Assembly (NCBI GenBank): GCA_009760855.2
Contig: WPIO01000015.1
Coordinates: 825,001 to 889,000 of the forward strand
DNA: 64,000 nt
DNA from: Cristatella mucedo
Lineage: Eukaryota; Bryozoa; Phylactolaemata; Cristatellidae
Direction of reading: 5' to 3'
The position numbers and the translations under genes were made by a program. The first letter of the stretch is position 1. Every line of letters begins with the position of its first letter. Shown in pieces: positions 1 through 13,100 of the stretch. The notes below the pieces were generated by a model, which worked only from the letters and a program-made list of their open reading frames with translations, made no database searches and was not told the origin of the DNA.

Positions 1-302
1 AGCCCGCGCCGAGCTCTTTAACGCCGCTCGCGGCTACCTTAAATTGGTCCCAGTCGCGGGGCCCGCAACGTCGCGTGGGATAGTCGTCGTGGGCCCGTGC
101 AACTGCGGCTGACTCCGCGTAGCCTCACTGATACATCTAGCCCTAGTCATACCCTCGTTGGAATTCTAGCGCGGCAATAGCACATCTGCGAGTCATCCTA
201 GACCTCGCTGTCTTTGCCCTTCCTGCTGCGCCCGTACCTAGCCCGATGTCCGTTTCCGGTTGAGCCCTACCCCAAAGCCATCGATTCTAAGCTGTTTGCT
301 TT
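1..302. other. GC-rich stretch, nothing recognised
   Basis: This stretch is richer in G+C and CpG than the retroelement DNA that follows. I see no long open frame, splice pattern or repeat homology to the rest of the window. It could be the edge of an upstream feature outside the window. Confidence 0.4.
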
Positions 303-357
303 GTAATGTAACGTAATGTATCTCTTTCTGTAACAACACAAGGGTGGGTGTTACGCT
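303..357 (-). mobile_element. LINE-B 3' end fragment
   Basis: The sequence reads as the complement of the LINE-B 3' terminus: a TAATGTAA-type tail, then the block with GTATCTC..CTGTAAC and GGGTGTTACGC. The same block begins the LINE-B copies at 6726, 16466, 19915 and 32655. Only the tail survives here, cut short by the LINE-A copy that begins near 409. Confidence 0.6.
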
Positions 358-408
358 TTACAATTTTATTTCTAGCACTAAAAAGCCCAAGCGTCAGTTG
401 CTCATAAT

Positions 409-1143
409 AAGGATACCACGTCTAAGTTGGTCCATGCATTTGTGTCATCCTATCTTGACTTCTGCAACTCACTGCTTGCTGGCCTACCGGCATGTGCAAT
501 CAGGCGATTACAGCTGATGCAAAACTCTCCAGCTAGGCTTGTCTGTCGTGATCGTCGCAGTTGCCACGTCACACCACTTCTCGTCGACCTGCCCTGGATC
601 CCAGTAAAGCAAAGCATTGACTTCAAGGTTTTGTCGCTCACTTTTAGGTCCCTTCATTCTATGGCTCCAGCCTATCTGTCAGATATACTACCCCATCAGG
701 CCAAGCATCGTACCACCCGCTTTTCGGAATCCAACAGTCTAGAAATACCTTGTACAAGCCTTAAATCCTTTGGAGACCGTGCATTTAGTTCGTATGCTCC
801 CAAAGCCTGGAACTCCCTCCCGACTTGCGTCAGAACATCTCCTGACTTGACCACATTTAGAAAGAACTTGAAAACACCTATTTAGGACAGAATTTAGTGG
901 GTCCCTGTGATTCGTCCTTCATGTGCTTATGCATGCTGACACTGCATGCTGCCACTAACCACACTTGCATGCTGACCCTGTGCATGTCACCCCTAACCAT
1001 GTTAGTCATGTGGCTTATCAAGCATGCTATTACTCACTGTTCAATCCCATTTCCCTTTGCAGCAAATGTAAAGCGCCTAGAATGAGATTGAGTTCTCTGA
1101 GGGCGCTTTATCAAGTGCATTATTATTATTATTATTATTATTA
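409..1143 (+). mobile_element. LINE-A, 5'-truncated (RT C-terminal region and 3' UTR)
   Basis: The frame 427-885 encodes the region after the RT palm of an L2/CR1-like non-LTR retrotransposon. Recognisable blocks are HWLPVKQRIDFKVL-like, AYLSDILPHQAKH and SSYAPKAWNSLPTCVR. A stop at 883-885 ends the frame slightly early compared with copies ending ..LKTHLFRTAFSGSL. The 3' UTR follows, then the AAAGCGCC...GGCGCTTT hairpin and a (TTA)n tail near 1118-1143. Endonuclease and palm are missing, so this is a dead, 5'-truncated copy. Confidence 0.85.
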
Positions 1144-1272
1144 TACTCACACAACAAAGAGAGTGTGAGGAGCATTGGTGACTAAAAAGGGCAGACGGGG
1201 AAGTGAGCAGCATAGCATAGGAAGTATGAGCTTAGGGCTGCTAGAAATGACGTGCCAGTCGGCAGCAGGAAC

Positions 1273-2400
1273 GTAATAATTATTATTGAAATATGATATT
1301 TATCTCTTTCTGGGCACTTTGCATGTGTTGTAATGGAAACATGGTTACTAACACTTCACATATGGTTAGTGGTGTAACGTCTACAGTGTCAGCACGCATA
1401 AGCACAAAATGGGCATTCACGAGAACCCTGCAAGTGTGGTGAAGAACGTGCAAGTGTGGTAAGCACCGAGGCAATTTTAGCACCTTTTTTAAATGCTGTC
1501 AAGTCAAGAGATGTCGTGACATAAGTCGGAAGTTAGTTCCATGCTTTGGGAGCCTTTCAGATAAAGGACACGGCCTTTAACGGACTTGAAGTGGTTCGAG
1601 TCACTGGTAAACGATTTGAGTTGGAAGAGCGGGTGGTACAATGCCTAGCTTGGCTGTAGCGGAGTAGTTCTAATAGGTGAGCTGGAGCCAGAAAATGGAG
1701 CGACCTAGAAGTGAGTGACAGAGCCTTACAATCGATATGCTGCTTGATTGGAAAGTGGTACCGGCCGCTAGAAGTTGTGTAATGTGGCAACTGCAGTGCT
1801 CACGACAGACAAGGGTAGCTGCAGAGCTGTGCACCAACTGAAATTAATTGATTGCATAGGTCGGTAGCCCAGCAAGCAGTTATAGAAATCGAGAATGAAT
1901 GCCACAAATTACTGGATCAACTTGATGTATTATTCCTGCCTAAACAGGCCCAAGTTTTTCCAATATTAAGTAAGTGAAAGTTGGCAGACTTGACTGGAGC
2001 TGATGTGGTCGTCTAGTGAAAGGCCACTTTAGAACAGGACACCCAGATTTCGTGCATATGCTACAGGAGATATGCTGGCTGGCAGAGCCAATTTCTAGGG
2101 GCAGGTTTTTCAATTTCTGAGTCATGCTATCTTTTCCCATAGCTAGTAAGCTGGTTTTATCGTTTTTCAATTTGAGAAAGTTGGCATCCATCCCAGGGCA
2201 AATGTCACCAATGCATGCAGCTGAGGAGTCGATATAGTTTTTACGTGCTAGAAGGTAGGAAGGGATTACAGCACAGGTACGGTTCTGTATCTTCATTATC
2301 GTAGAAATATAAGCCCAAATTGTGTTTGGCGATTGCATCAGCACGAGTATAAATTTTGTTAAGAAGAGTAGATATTTTTATGTAAGAATGATGTAAATGA
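1273..2400 (-). mobile_element. LINE-A, decayed (RT thumb to 3' end)
   Basis: Reading the - strand, the copy ends near 1273 with (ATT)n and the 3' hairpin. It contains several frameshifted pieces: a C-terminal region around 1557-1790 and the post-palm region around 1940-2344, where MDANFLKLKNDKTSLLAMG matches the M(A)ANFLKLNDDKTNLLVMG block of better copies. No frame is continuous. It abuts LINE-B sequence near 2435. Confidence 0.75.
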
Positions 2401-2434
2401 GTGCCGCAGTAGGTGGCCTGCAGGGCAAAAGCTT

Positions 2435-3540
2435 CCTTTGCCAACGGTCTATAAGCAAAGGAATGAGGCAGCTAGTTAGTGTATTGCCCATGGAGGACCT
2501 GAGGGTACGAGGATGCTGAAACTGGTGAGACCTGGGGGTACGAGGATGCTGAAACTGGTGAAGCAGTCATGCTAGGTGTAAAAGAGCAAAGGCGTTGTTG
2601 GTCATAGTAAGAATTTTTCTCCATTCGTTTATCGGCTGGGAGCCATCACAGCTCCAGCAAAGAGACATCTGGCTGAACCTCTTGGATTTTTTCCAGCCTC
2701 GAAGCCGTATTCATCCCTAGTTTTAGCAGCTCAACGGATTTTTTGGTAGCCCTTCGAAAACAGAATTTCAGTAATCCAGCCTAGACAGAACCGCAGAGCC
2801 AGTTGGATTTTGAGTAAGACCCGTGGAAGCTCTTCATAACCAAGCTTACAAACTTAAAGCTCTTATCGGCAGCACCTAGATTTCCAGCCCACGATGACAG
2901 TCGTGCTATTGCATCACTAATTTTAAAAGCAGAGTACACTACTCCAGCCACGCGTTTAGAGTAGCCTAAGATAAGGGAGTTTGGTGCTATTATTGTTTAG
3001 TTTAAAGATATTGTCTGAAATTTCAGAAACAAATGTCTTGAAGTCAAGTATTCAGTTTTTCGGTCGCTGCAGTGGATATCGATGATTAAAAAGACAAATA
3101 CAGTTGGTTAATGTCCGCATCAAAGTGATAGTTGATTTGCTGGGCCCGAATCACTTTTCCCAATGACGACGTGTAAATGTAGAACAGCGAAAGACCGATC
3201 AAGTACCTTCGTGGGTCTCGATGGGTGTCTGGTCTGCTGGATAAGACTTGACCATCACGGGACTCACGACGGGATAACACACGGTTGGACAAGTACGATT
3301 TGAACCACGCCAGTGCCGTGTTTACCAGAGTGATCGTTGTTTTCAATCGTTCAAGTAGGGTATCACGATCAGCAGTGTCAAACGAAGCCAATAGATCGAG
3401 CAAGACCCGGGCAGTAGCATTGCCACCATCGTTGCTGCCTAGTATGTCTTTGGTCATACTGAGGAAAGTAGTTTTAGTGGAGTTGTGTCGCTTGAAACCC
3501 GACTGAAATGTTTTTTGACAGTTCATTTTCCTCGATGTGG
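2435..3540 (-). mobile_element. LINE-B, decayed (RT palm and thumb)
   Basis: The - strand frame 3526-3086 encodes RT fingers/palm: FQSGFKRHNST, a VLLDLLASFDTADRD block (cf. LDLSAAFDTIDH) and ALAWFKSYLSNR. The catalytic FxADD motif is degraded to FDAD. The lower part (2435-2960) aligns with the thumb/C-terminal DNA of the LINE-B copy in CDC6 intron 4. A stretch of about 33 bp is duplicated in tandem near 2500-2560. Clearly non-functional. Confidence 0.65.
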
Positions 3541-3573
3541 GCTTCGTGGCAGCGACTTATCGGTTCCTGAGCA

Positions 3574-3603
3574 CCTGCCCCTGGGGTATTGCCCCTGGGG
3601 TAA
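3574..3603 (+). repeat. 14-bp tandem duplication
   Basis: A TGCCCCTGGGGTA-type unit occurs twice in a row, and each copy contains the palindrome CCCCTGGGG. No function is apparent. Confidence 0.6.
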
Positions 3604-3624
3604 TTGTGCTGGTATGAATCGATT

Positions 3625-3669
3625 GACTCGAACTCACGACCAATCATATCCAGGTCGTGAGTTCGAGTC
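3625..3669. repeat. Perfect 17-bp inverted repeat with tRNA B-box-like arm
   Basis: Bases 3625-3641 are the exact reverse complement of 3653-3669, with an 11-nt loop. The right arm contains GTTCGAGTCC, a good match to an RNA polymerase III B box. No cloverleaf or A box is visible at tRNA spacing, so this is probably a rearranged tRNA-derived SINE end, not a tRNA gene. Confidence 0.55.
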
Positions 3670-3799
3670 CTCCAAGCAAGGCTTGTCCCCTTTTTTGCCC
3701 ACCAGTTGGGTTTACGAGCCGCTATTGCTCCTTTTCCATTATATCGATGAGGCTGTTGAATCAGGCGACCTTGGTGTCATTATCGTAGGCAGAGGCTCA

Positions 3800-4104
3800 T
3801 TTTTTTTGTGAAATCGTCGGGCGATGAAGCAGAGTATTTCAGGCTAAAGTGCCACACCTTCAGCGGTGCCTCGGTCAGGAGGGGAGGCGATCGGGACAAG
3901 CTTGGCTTGTCTAGTAGATGGCTGCGCTCGCTGGCGAATGCAGAGCCTCGTGCACTGCTGGCTGGCTGGCCGGCGCAGCCATGCCAGCCAGCTGCCGCTT
4001 GGCATGTGCTTTCCGTTCGGTAAGTAATCCCTTCCGCTATCGTCGTTCGTCGTTCTTGGCAGACTGTGTCTCGATCGCTCTTATCGTGAATCGCCACCGA
4101 CGAG
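3800..4104 (+). promoter_or_regulatory. CDC6 5' flank and possible 5' UTR
   Basis: This GC-rich DNA lies directly before the CDC6 start codon. A strong donor GTAAGT begins at 4020 and a pyrimidine-rich CTTGGCAG ends at 4062, so a 43-nt intron in the 5' UTR is possible. No TATA box and no exact E2F site (TTTSGCGC) is visible. The assignment as promoter rests on position only. Confidence 0.35.
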
Positions 4105-7100
4105 ATGTCACTCCGAGTGCAGCGAACCTTGGGCTTCCCAGCCACCCGCAGCCGGAGCAGCTCTCGCCACCGCAAGGCCGGCAAGGAGGCAGCCGCCGAA
4201 GCAGAGCAGCAGCCTGGCATCGCGAGGCGGCGCCAACTGTTCCCATCGGCCGACGCGCGGCCTGCTCGCCCTGACGAGCCGACTTCCAGTGGCAGCAGCG
4301 ATGGCGGCCACCGGCGCGAAGGGCCGGCTGACGTTGCCCTGCCGAGGCGGTCGCCGAGCCGCCGGCGCGGCGAGTGCAGCAGCCCGCTCGAGCAGGAGGT
4401 CGGCGACGGCGAGCAGGAGAATCAGCAGCAGCAGCAACACTCGTTGTTGGCCAGGACGCCCTCCGAGAAGCTGTGCCAGCCGAGCGGTGCCGCCACTCCA
4501 ACCATGCGAGACGAGTGGAGGCAGCCGTCGAACCCTAGCCATCTCCGTTACGCCGACCCCATAGCCAGCCCGATCCGCGGTGGCAATTGCCTGCAGGCCA
4601 CTATCAGTTCGCCCAGCCACTTGCGCACTCCGACCACGCCCAGCAAGCGCAGCTGCACGAGCGTTGGCGACTGCGTCGAGGAGTTGGCGAGCCCGAGGAA
4701 GCTGCGGCAGCTGCTTCAGCAGAAGCAATCATCGCAGGGTGCTGTCGGCAGCTGCAGCTCCGGCACTCCGCTGTCGCCTTCCAAGGGCAGCAACGTCGAC
4801 GGTACGTGCCGCTGCCACGCCGCTCGCTGCTGCCTTCCATCCTTCGTGCCGATTCCCGTCTTGCAACGCCGATCCTGCTTGTGGCTTTTGCATCGTCATC
4901 GCTCCCCCCCCCCAACAACTCTAGCCTACGAGTGCTGTCTTTCGAGCAAGCTCACCGCTGTGACTTGCTGTTTAGCAGTGCAGCACATCCGGGTGAGCCT
5001 TTAGCGGGCCAGCTTGGGATGTGAGATGTGCAGCCGGTGTGTGCTCGTTTTTCAGCCGGGGCTTGGAAATGTGGCAAGCCCGCTGTCGTCCCTGCATCAC
5101 CCGTCACTCCCACGCAGCACTGCAAGGAGAACGTAGCTGCTACACGCTGCCATACCGTGCCGGCACCTCGAAGCGGTAGTCCGGGTGCTGCATCGGTGGA
5201 GAAACCCAACAACTCGACGTCTCGCCGATCCCTTGCTTTTGGCAACTCGGTCGAGTCGAGAGCTACCGTGGAACATCTTGACGGTAAGTGATGGTAGCTG
5301 CTGCAGTCGTTATACATTTGCCTGCATTCTGCCAGTGCACGCTGTGCCTCAGCTTCTCCTACTCTCATCTCCTTGTTCTTCCTTCCTCTCTCTCTTTCCC
5401 CCTCCTATCTGTCGTGCGTGCCATTTAGGTCCGTCCATTTTCTCTTCGGCTTACTTATCTTGATTAGTTTCCCGTCAGGCCTTTCATCGAACCCTAGCCA
5501 GCTGTAAGTCTCCTGGAAACCATCACTTGAGTTACTATGCTCGAAGAGCTTGCATCTCACTGGTCGCTGACATCACTTCATCTTTTGATTTCGTGACTTA
5601 GAGAAAGAAGCTAAAAACCTATTAGTTTCCTTTGCTCTGAGTGAATTTTCCTTCTGTGTTTGTGTGTTTCGAAATTGTGCACACAGTAGCTAAGAGCAAG
5701 AGCGATATGCGTTCGTATAGCTCAGTGAACTCAACTTTTTTCCTGCACACTTTGCTTACCATCGCACGATTTGAAGCGTGCAGCTGACTGCTGTTCAGCT
5801 GCTGACCAGTGGCCGCGTGTGTCTTCTTACGTGCTTGTCTGGGCGTGATGCATGGCTCCTCATCGGCTATTATTGCTAGTGGCTTTTCGTGTAGGAGTTT
5901 GTGAGTGCCTCCCTAGAGATTCTGTTCTCCTCTCGTGCTATGCAAATGGTGAATCATTGTCATTATAATCGCCATTCTCACTGCGTTTGCCACGTCTCTC
6001 TCATTGCCAGTCGAAATCCTGCAGCGAGCTAAGCGCGCTCTGCACACGGCACAGCCGAGCAGCATGTGCTGCCGCGACAAGGAGGCTGCCGAGGTGCAGG
6101 CTTTTCTCACCGAGCACGTGGAAGCCAGCAAAGCTGGCAGCATGTACATATCCGGCGCGCCCGGCACCGGCAAGACGGCTCTGGTGCACCACGTGCTCGA
6201 CAACTTCGAGGTGAGCAGCTGCATTGCACGCGCGCACACTGCGATTCGAAGCCTCGCCACCGCTCGTGCATCCGTGCCTGCCTCGCGATGGGGAGTGCTC
6301 CCGGCATGTTCGGGCAAGTGCTCCCCGATTGTTGCTCAGCCACTCCTCAGCTGCGCTTGGCATCGTTGCAGCTGCCCTGTCAGAAGGTTTACGTGAACTG
6401 CATGACGACCACAAGCTGGAGCCAGCTGTACCAGTGCATTGGCGAGAGACTGGTGCAGCCTCCTCGAGCCTCTCCTGCAGCAAGCAAGGCGAAAGCCGGA
6501 AGCTGCCGCCGAAGCGGCCCTGTCACCGCCGAGCGAGTGAAGAAGGTGCTGTCCGTGGGAAGAGGAGGTAGCGGCAAGTGCGATCAGCTCGTTGTGCTGG
6601 TGCTGGACGAGATCGACCAGCTGATTGGTCGCTCGCAGGAAGTGCTGTACACCATCTTCGAGTGGCCGACACTGGCCAGCTCCAGGCTGCTTCTTATCGG
6701 TGAGTGGCGTGAGAGGCCGCCATCTATGTAATGTAATGTGTCTCCGTCATTAACTCCACAAAGTCATAAAGACCATGTGGGTGTTACGCAGGAGAGTTTT
6801 GTATAGCGCACTCACAGCCTAAGCGGCTTTCGGTATGCATTCGGTAGCCAACAGACTTCGTCTCACGCAACGAAGAAAAAGTGGGAAGCATAGCAGACTC
6901 AGGAGAGCAGTTGAGGTAGTGAGTAGCGTAGAAGTAGCAGTTCAGGACCGCTGAAAAAGATGTGCCATAGTCGGCAGTAGGAGAGTAGTTGTCGTTGCAT
7001 AAGAATTGTGGAAGCGAGTTCCACAGTCTAGGACCTGCAGACCTAAAGCTTTTGTCGCCAACTGTCTTTAAGCGGAGGAATGGGACAGCTAATTTATTGT

Positions 7101-10100
7101 CCACACAGGACCTGAGGGCGCGAACAGGCTGAAACTGATGCAGCAGTTCAGCTAGGTACGAAGGAGCCAAGCCGTGGCTGGCCTTGTGGGTCAGCGTAAG
7201 AACTTTGCTCTGTATCCTTTGCTCAACCAGCAACCATCCTAGCTCTTTCAGCAAAGGAGACACGTGCTCAAACCGCTGGGACTTGAAGACCAGCCTTGCA
7301 GCCATATTCATAGTCCGCTGTAGTGGCATAATAGCTTTCTTTGGCAGTCCAGCCAAAAGGGAATTACAATAATCAAGCCGAGACAGAACTAAAGAGCTAG
7401 TTAATTTTTTTACAAGCCACTGTGGGAGACAGCTTCTAATCTTGGATAGGGATCGGATGTGATGGCTAGCTGTAGAGGAAGTCTTCTGAATGAAGCTTTT
7501 GAAATTGAGGCAGCTGTGGAACACGGCGCCTAGATTACGAGCACGTGGTGAAGGTCGCACAATAGCATCACCTGTTAGAACAGCAAAGCCCAAATCGACA
7601 GGCGGCACCTGTGGGTTCGGCTGACTCGCTTTCCCTCTGCAGCAGCTCGCGAGTTTGCAATGGGCAGGCATGACCTTTGGGGGGCGGGAGACCAGCTGCA
7701 GATTTACTCGAAAAGAAGCAGTTGGCTCTTTGAATGCATGTTTGTCTGCTGACACATTTTAGGAATCGCCAATGCGCTTGATCTCACCGATCGACTTCTG
7801 CCGAGGTTGCAGGCACGGCCCGACTGCAAACCTAGGCTGCTGCACTTCTGCCCCTACACTAAAGATCAAATCCAGCAGATCATCAGCAGACGTTTGCTCG
7901 AGGTGGGTTTTCTACATTCCGTCGTTTCACTGTTGCTTCAGCTAGGCATAATGGCTGTCGTTTCATTCCATTTATTGCACGTCGTATAGTCGCGTATGTG
8001 GTCATTACTGTGCCATTTGGTGTAGTAAGAATTTTCTTTAATCTATGCATTGCTACTAATCCGTTTAGTAATTGGTGGCCGCTGACCTGTCCGCTTTAGC
8101 CATCCAGGCTTATTATCGATTGGACTAGCCACGTCGACATGTGACAGAGGAATCTTACGTCGCTATGTGCCATTTGTTTGTTTTTTTTCTTGGGGTATGG
8201 CCCAGAGCCAAACAATTGTAGCCAAATGGTGTGATAGTTTTGAAGACGTCCAGCCTACTGCTATCTCCCCTTTGGATCTAGCATTGACAAACACAGGTTT
8301 TAGGAATTCACGGAATGACCACCAGAATCAATCCTAGATTGCACAATTAATCATGCAGCTCTCATCTACAAGGTTCTTCTGACCAGACCTGAGCTTTCGT
8401 AGCTTCCACGCAGTCAGTCAGTCTATGTCGGATCTGTGTGTCCTGCTGGAGTTCATTCTACGCTACTGCCAGCAGCTGTGGAAGCAGCTTGTGGAATAAT
8501 CACGATAGGCTGGGCTCCTGCCTCGGGTATTGTTCAGCATCGTGGCTAAGGAAAAAGTACAGTAGTCTTGGCTTATAGATTCTCGTGATTGAATTCACTT
8601 GGAATAATGGCACAATGTTAGTGCAGAGTAGATTTTGTGTGGCGTAAGTGCTACTTCTAGAAAGGGCAACACTCGAGATCAAAGTATACTTTTTGAGCAT
8701 TGGATAAAGTGGAACGAATCGCTCTGGATAAGATCACTCTCTATTCGAAGGGCGAGCTTATGTCATGAGTCAACTATGCATCTTTTTGCTTTGTTCCCAG
8801 TGTGTCACTTACGTAAATGTGCTTGCATTGAAGGCATGGCACCAAATACTAATAAAAAGGCTTTGGTTTCTAGTTTTCTTTCTGCTCCTAAATAAGCCTA
8901 CACTGATAGAACCACAGTCGTGCTGGTTTCCGAGAGGCTAGCTTATATCAGATATTATCAAAATTATGAAACCCTCAAAACAAAAACAATCAACACATGC
9001 TGGTGCCATCTTATGATGCTCTGTTGCTTGTGGGCACTTACCGAAACCCGAAATTGTTAGTGCCGGGTGCCCTTATGCTTCTTTATAGCTGCACCAGTAG
9101 CTGCCTGTCTAGAACGTTATCCCAAATAAGGCATCGAGCTTGTAAGGTATGTGCTCACCTGTAGCTTGCCCGTGTTCACAGGCTCCTCTACCCGGGCCAA
9201 TCTTATCATGCCCTTAACCCGGGCCAACTTCATCATTTCTGCACTGATGTTCTGTAAGGTATCGCAGTCTTTCGAGTTGCATTCATTGACTGCAGCTGGG
9301 GGCATCTGCACTCCGGCAAGCGATGACCTGTGTCTTGGAAGTGGTGATGTGTTAGCAGGTTCAATTTCCAACAGCATCTCAAATTTGTGAAAAAGGATTT
9401 TAGGACGTGGAGCATTTTTTATTTCTGAAATTATTTTTGCTGCTCCATTCTTCTGTGTGATGCTCCTCCTTCGACACGACCAGAGCTGTCGGTGCACTTT
9501 CAGGCTGTGCTAAGGACAACACCAGCATTTCACAATGCATGTGCTCGAGCGGAGTGCCTTCGCCGCTGCAAGTTTGTGGCATCGCTCGTGACATGGCTGC
9601 TTGTAGTGCTGTGCATTCTCTCTACCGCCAGCCATTTCTTCATGCTTCTTTTGCAGCAAATGGAAAGTGTCTGTGAAGAGATTGAGGGCATTATAACAAA
9701 TGGCTTATTATTATTATTGTTGCTTGGCTCGGTCATAAGGCTCGTCTGATCTGTTGCAGTCGGAGGCAAGTGGTGCTGTAGATGCCATGGCAATACAGTT
9801 GTGCTCGCGCAAAATTGCTGCTGTCACCGGGGACGTCAGGAAAGCTCTGGACTTGTGCCGGCGATCCATAGAAGTACTGGAAGTTGAGCGCAAGATATGC
9901 GTGACACCGGTTGCTGCTGCTGCTGCAAAAGGTGTGCACGCCAGATCTTATTGTCCCGAGCTCTGGAGTACTTCGTACTTCAACATGCATGCATGACTCG
10001 TACTCTGTGTGTGTGTGAGCTGTTGCCCAAGCTTTGGACATGCGCCTCTTCGTGCATACCAGCGATGCATGCAGCTGATTGGCTGGCATTTTGTTACTGT

Positions 10101-13100
10101 CGCCGATCTTGGCTCATCACACTTGTTCTGCCGCCCTCGTTTTAAGCTGCATAGTCACGTGGCTGTGCCACCATCATTAGCAGCTGCCTGGTCGTGCAGT
10201 GGGGCAGTGAAAATGAGCTGCATTCTGGCTATGCGCATTCCCCCCCCCCCCCCCCCGGCACTGACTCGGTGCCTTTTCTCTAATGTCAATTTAGGTAGTG
10301 CAGCATTGAAACCAGCCGTGAGCTTGCAGACGATGTTGGGCTTGCTATCGGACGGCAGATGCCAGTCGGCAGACGCGGCCGAGACTGGCCTTCCACTGCA
10401 GCCGAAGCTTGCCGCCTGCTCTCTTTTGCTCCTTTTAAAGAAAGCCAAGCTGAAGGAAGTGACGTTCGGAAAGGTCAGAGAGCACAGAGCTCGGCTGGTG
10501 CTGCTGCTGCTGCTTGCGCACAGGGAGAGCTCGGTGTCGATTCGTGTGGCCAGGCGACGCTGCGCTGATGTTTGATGTTTGGCTGCAGCCTTGGCTCTTT
10601 ATTTAAATGGATTGTTTTTTCACTCGCTGTAGTTGCACGACACCTACTCCCGAGTCTGTCGTCGCAGTGGCATTGAACCAGCAGATCAAAGCGATTTTCT
10701 GAATGTCTGTGCGCTGCTGGAATCAAGGGGCATTTTGAGTTTAAAGAAAGCCAAGAACGACTGCCGAACGAGCAAGGTTGGCCGTCTGTTTTGTGCTGCT
10801 TTTGCTGCATTTGAATAGTTGTCGGACCGCGCCGGATGGGTCGCTTGGTTTTGCAGTGGTGTCCACTCATGCAGTTGCTGCCTAGCTGCTGAGGCGATGG
10901 AGCAAGCAGCCCCCCCCCTTTCTCGACCGACTCTGTGATGTGCCTGCGAGTAGTAAACGCTAGGGTGCCGGCAGTGCCCTGTAACTTGTGGTGAAACTAC
11001 GAAACAGGGGGGTGGGGTAGATGGCCAGAGGCCATTTTCAATCGTATGCACAGCAGCAGACACAATGACCTATCAACGCAACAGACCAAGTATCGATGGC
11101 CGTTCCCTTGGTCGATTTGCTGAAGCAAAAAACTCAGCCGAGCAAGCCTTTGCTTTTTGCACTGAAGCGGTGTGCAAAATGTATAGGCAGCCACGGGAGT
11201 GCATAAGTATGAGTGTTTAAGTAGTAGCACTAGCTGCAGTCACGTGCACTGTGGTTGTAATTATACAGCAAAAACTTACGAAAACTAGAATGTTTAACAT
11301 CTAGCAGTGCCTCACGAAATGTAAATGTCCTGTTACCGCTGTGCAATCATGCACTTTTAGTTGGTGCCAATTCTGCAGCTAGGCTTGTCTGTCGTGAGCA
11401 GCGCAGTTGCCACATCACACCACTTCTTGCCGACCTGCACTGGCTCTTTATCAAGCAGCGCATCGACTTGTAAGTCCTGTCACTCACTTTTACCTTCATT
11501 TTTTGCACTGCAATGCCCCTCCCGAAATATTTCCTGCCCATGTTAACCATTGTTTCACTTGCTTATTTCACTCCAGTCGCTTAGCTGTGCCTCGAACCAA
11601 CCTCAAATTATTCGGAGGTCGTGCCTTAAGTTCGTATGCTGGCTAAGCCTGGAAACCACTCCCGACCGACGACTCGACATCCAGTAACTTAACTACATTT
11701 AAAAAAGAAGCTAAAAATTCGTTTCTCGGAGCATTGCCACACTCCGTTTACACTTTGTCCCTTGTGTGCATGTGCATGCAGAGACTGTGAATGTAATTAC
11801 AAGCGCATATTGCCATGCGTATCTCAGAGCGTGTGCAAAGATCCCTTGAAGGAGATTTAATTGTCCTAGGGTGATATGCAAATGGCTTACTATTGTTATT
11901 TATTCATTGTTACCATTGCTGTCTTGCTTTTAATTGCCACACAAAACCACCAATGTCGCCTTCGCCAACCATGCGCATTGTTTACCCTGCCCTCGTCGGT
12001 GCTTTGCGTTTTTTTTCTCTTCCGAACTGCATAACTTTCCAGGGTGTCTTTAATTTCGTTGGGTCTTCCTTCGTCGATACCTACGTCGATACTTTGGTGG
12101 CCTGTGACCGCCCTGCTTTGATGTCCTTATCCTGCTGTAGCTCTTCATTGGCCCCTGCAATCTGAAGAAAAAAAAGCCTCTTATCACATCCCTCCACCAA
12201 GGTTTATCGATTTTTCTATTAATCTGAGTGTACATGTGTACGTATTTTCCGGCGGTGACAGTAACGTGAGCACTATTGCAGAACGTACGAGCACACAAAG
12301 GACAGCACACAGAGTAAACTCTGGCCCAGGGTAAAGGTACTTGCCTTTGACGACAGGAGTCCCCGGGCTCGAGCCCTGCGGCATATGCAACGTGCCTGGA
12401 TAGAGATTTAATTCTTTTAGGGTGTTATACAAATGCATTGCATTTTTATTTATATTTTACATCAAATCCTGTGACATCCAGGTGGGTTTTTAAATCTCAA
12501 GTCGGGGATGTAGCGATATCAGCTGATAGGGTTCCAGACTGTTGGTTAATATGAAGTGAAAGCATTGTCACCGAAATGATGCAATGCTAATCAAACTATC
12601 ATTGGAGTTATTGCAATAAGAATAATAATAAATTCCGTCCTCCCTTGGAGGTGTAAATCTCTTTCTGGGCACTTTGCATAGGCCTAGACGAAAGCATATA
12701 TTTTGTTTAGGTATGGCATGCATAGTTTCAAAACGCATTAGCACTCATAGAAAAATTTGTGCAGACATGGCAAACGTTTTGAGAACAGATGGGTTATAGC
12801 TTTTTTTTAATATCCTTTAGTCAGGAGATTTGGTGAAGTCGGTCGGTGTTGAACAGCAAGCTTCGGCATCATACGGATTGAAAACTCGGTCTCTAAAGGA
12901 TATTTTTGTTGGGCAAAAGGCACAGCTAAAAGACGAGTCGGAAAAGCACACAGTACGATGCAAAGTCTGACTAGGAAGTGTTTTGGGTAGGCGTCGTTGT
13001 TGAGGAAGAGAAGGGAAGAGGGGCTTGAAAGTGAGTGGCAGAATGTGGAAGTCACGTACTCTGCTTAATGGGGAGACATTACTGATCTGGGAAAAGTAAT

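Noticed and set aside
4108-4728. Long - strand frame of 206 codons opposite CDC6 exon 1
   Set aside because: Shadow frame of a GC-rich coding exon. The + strand has CDC6 motifs and matching splice phases.
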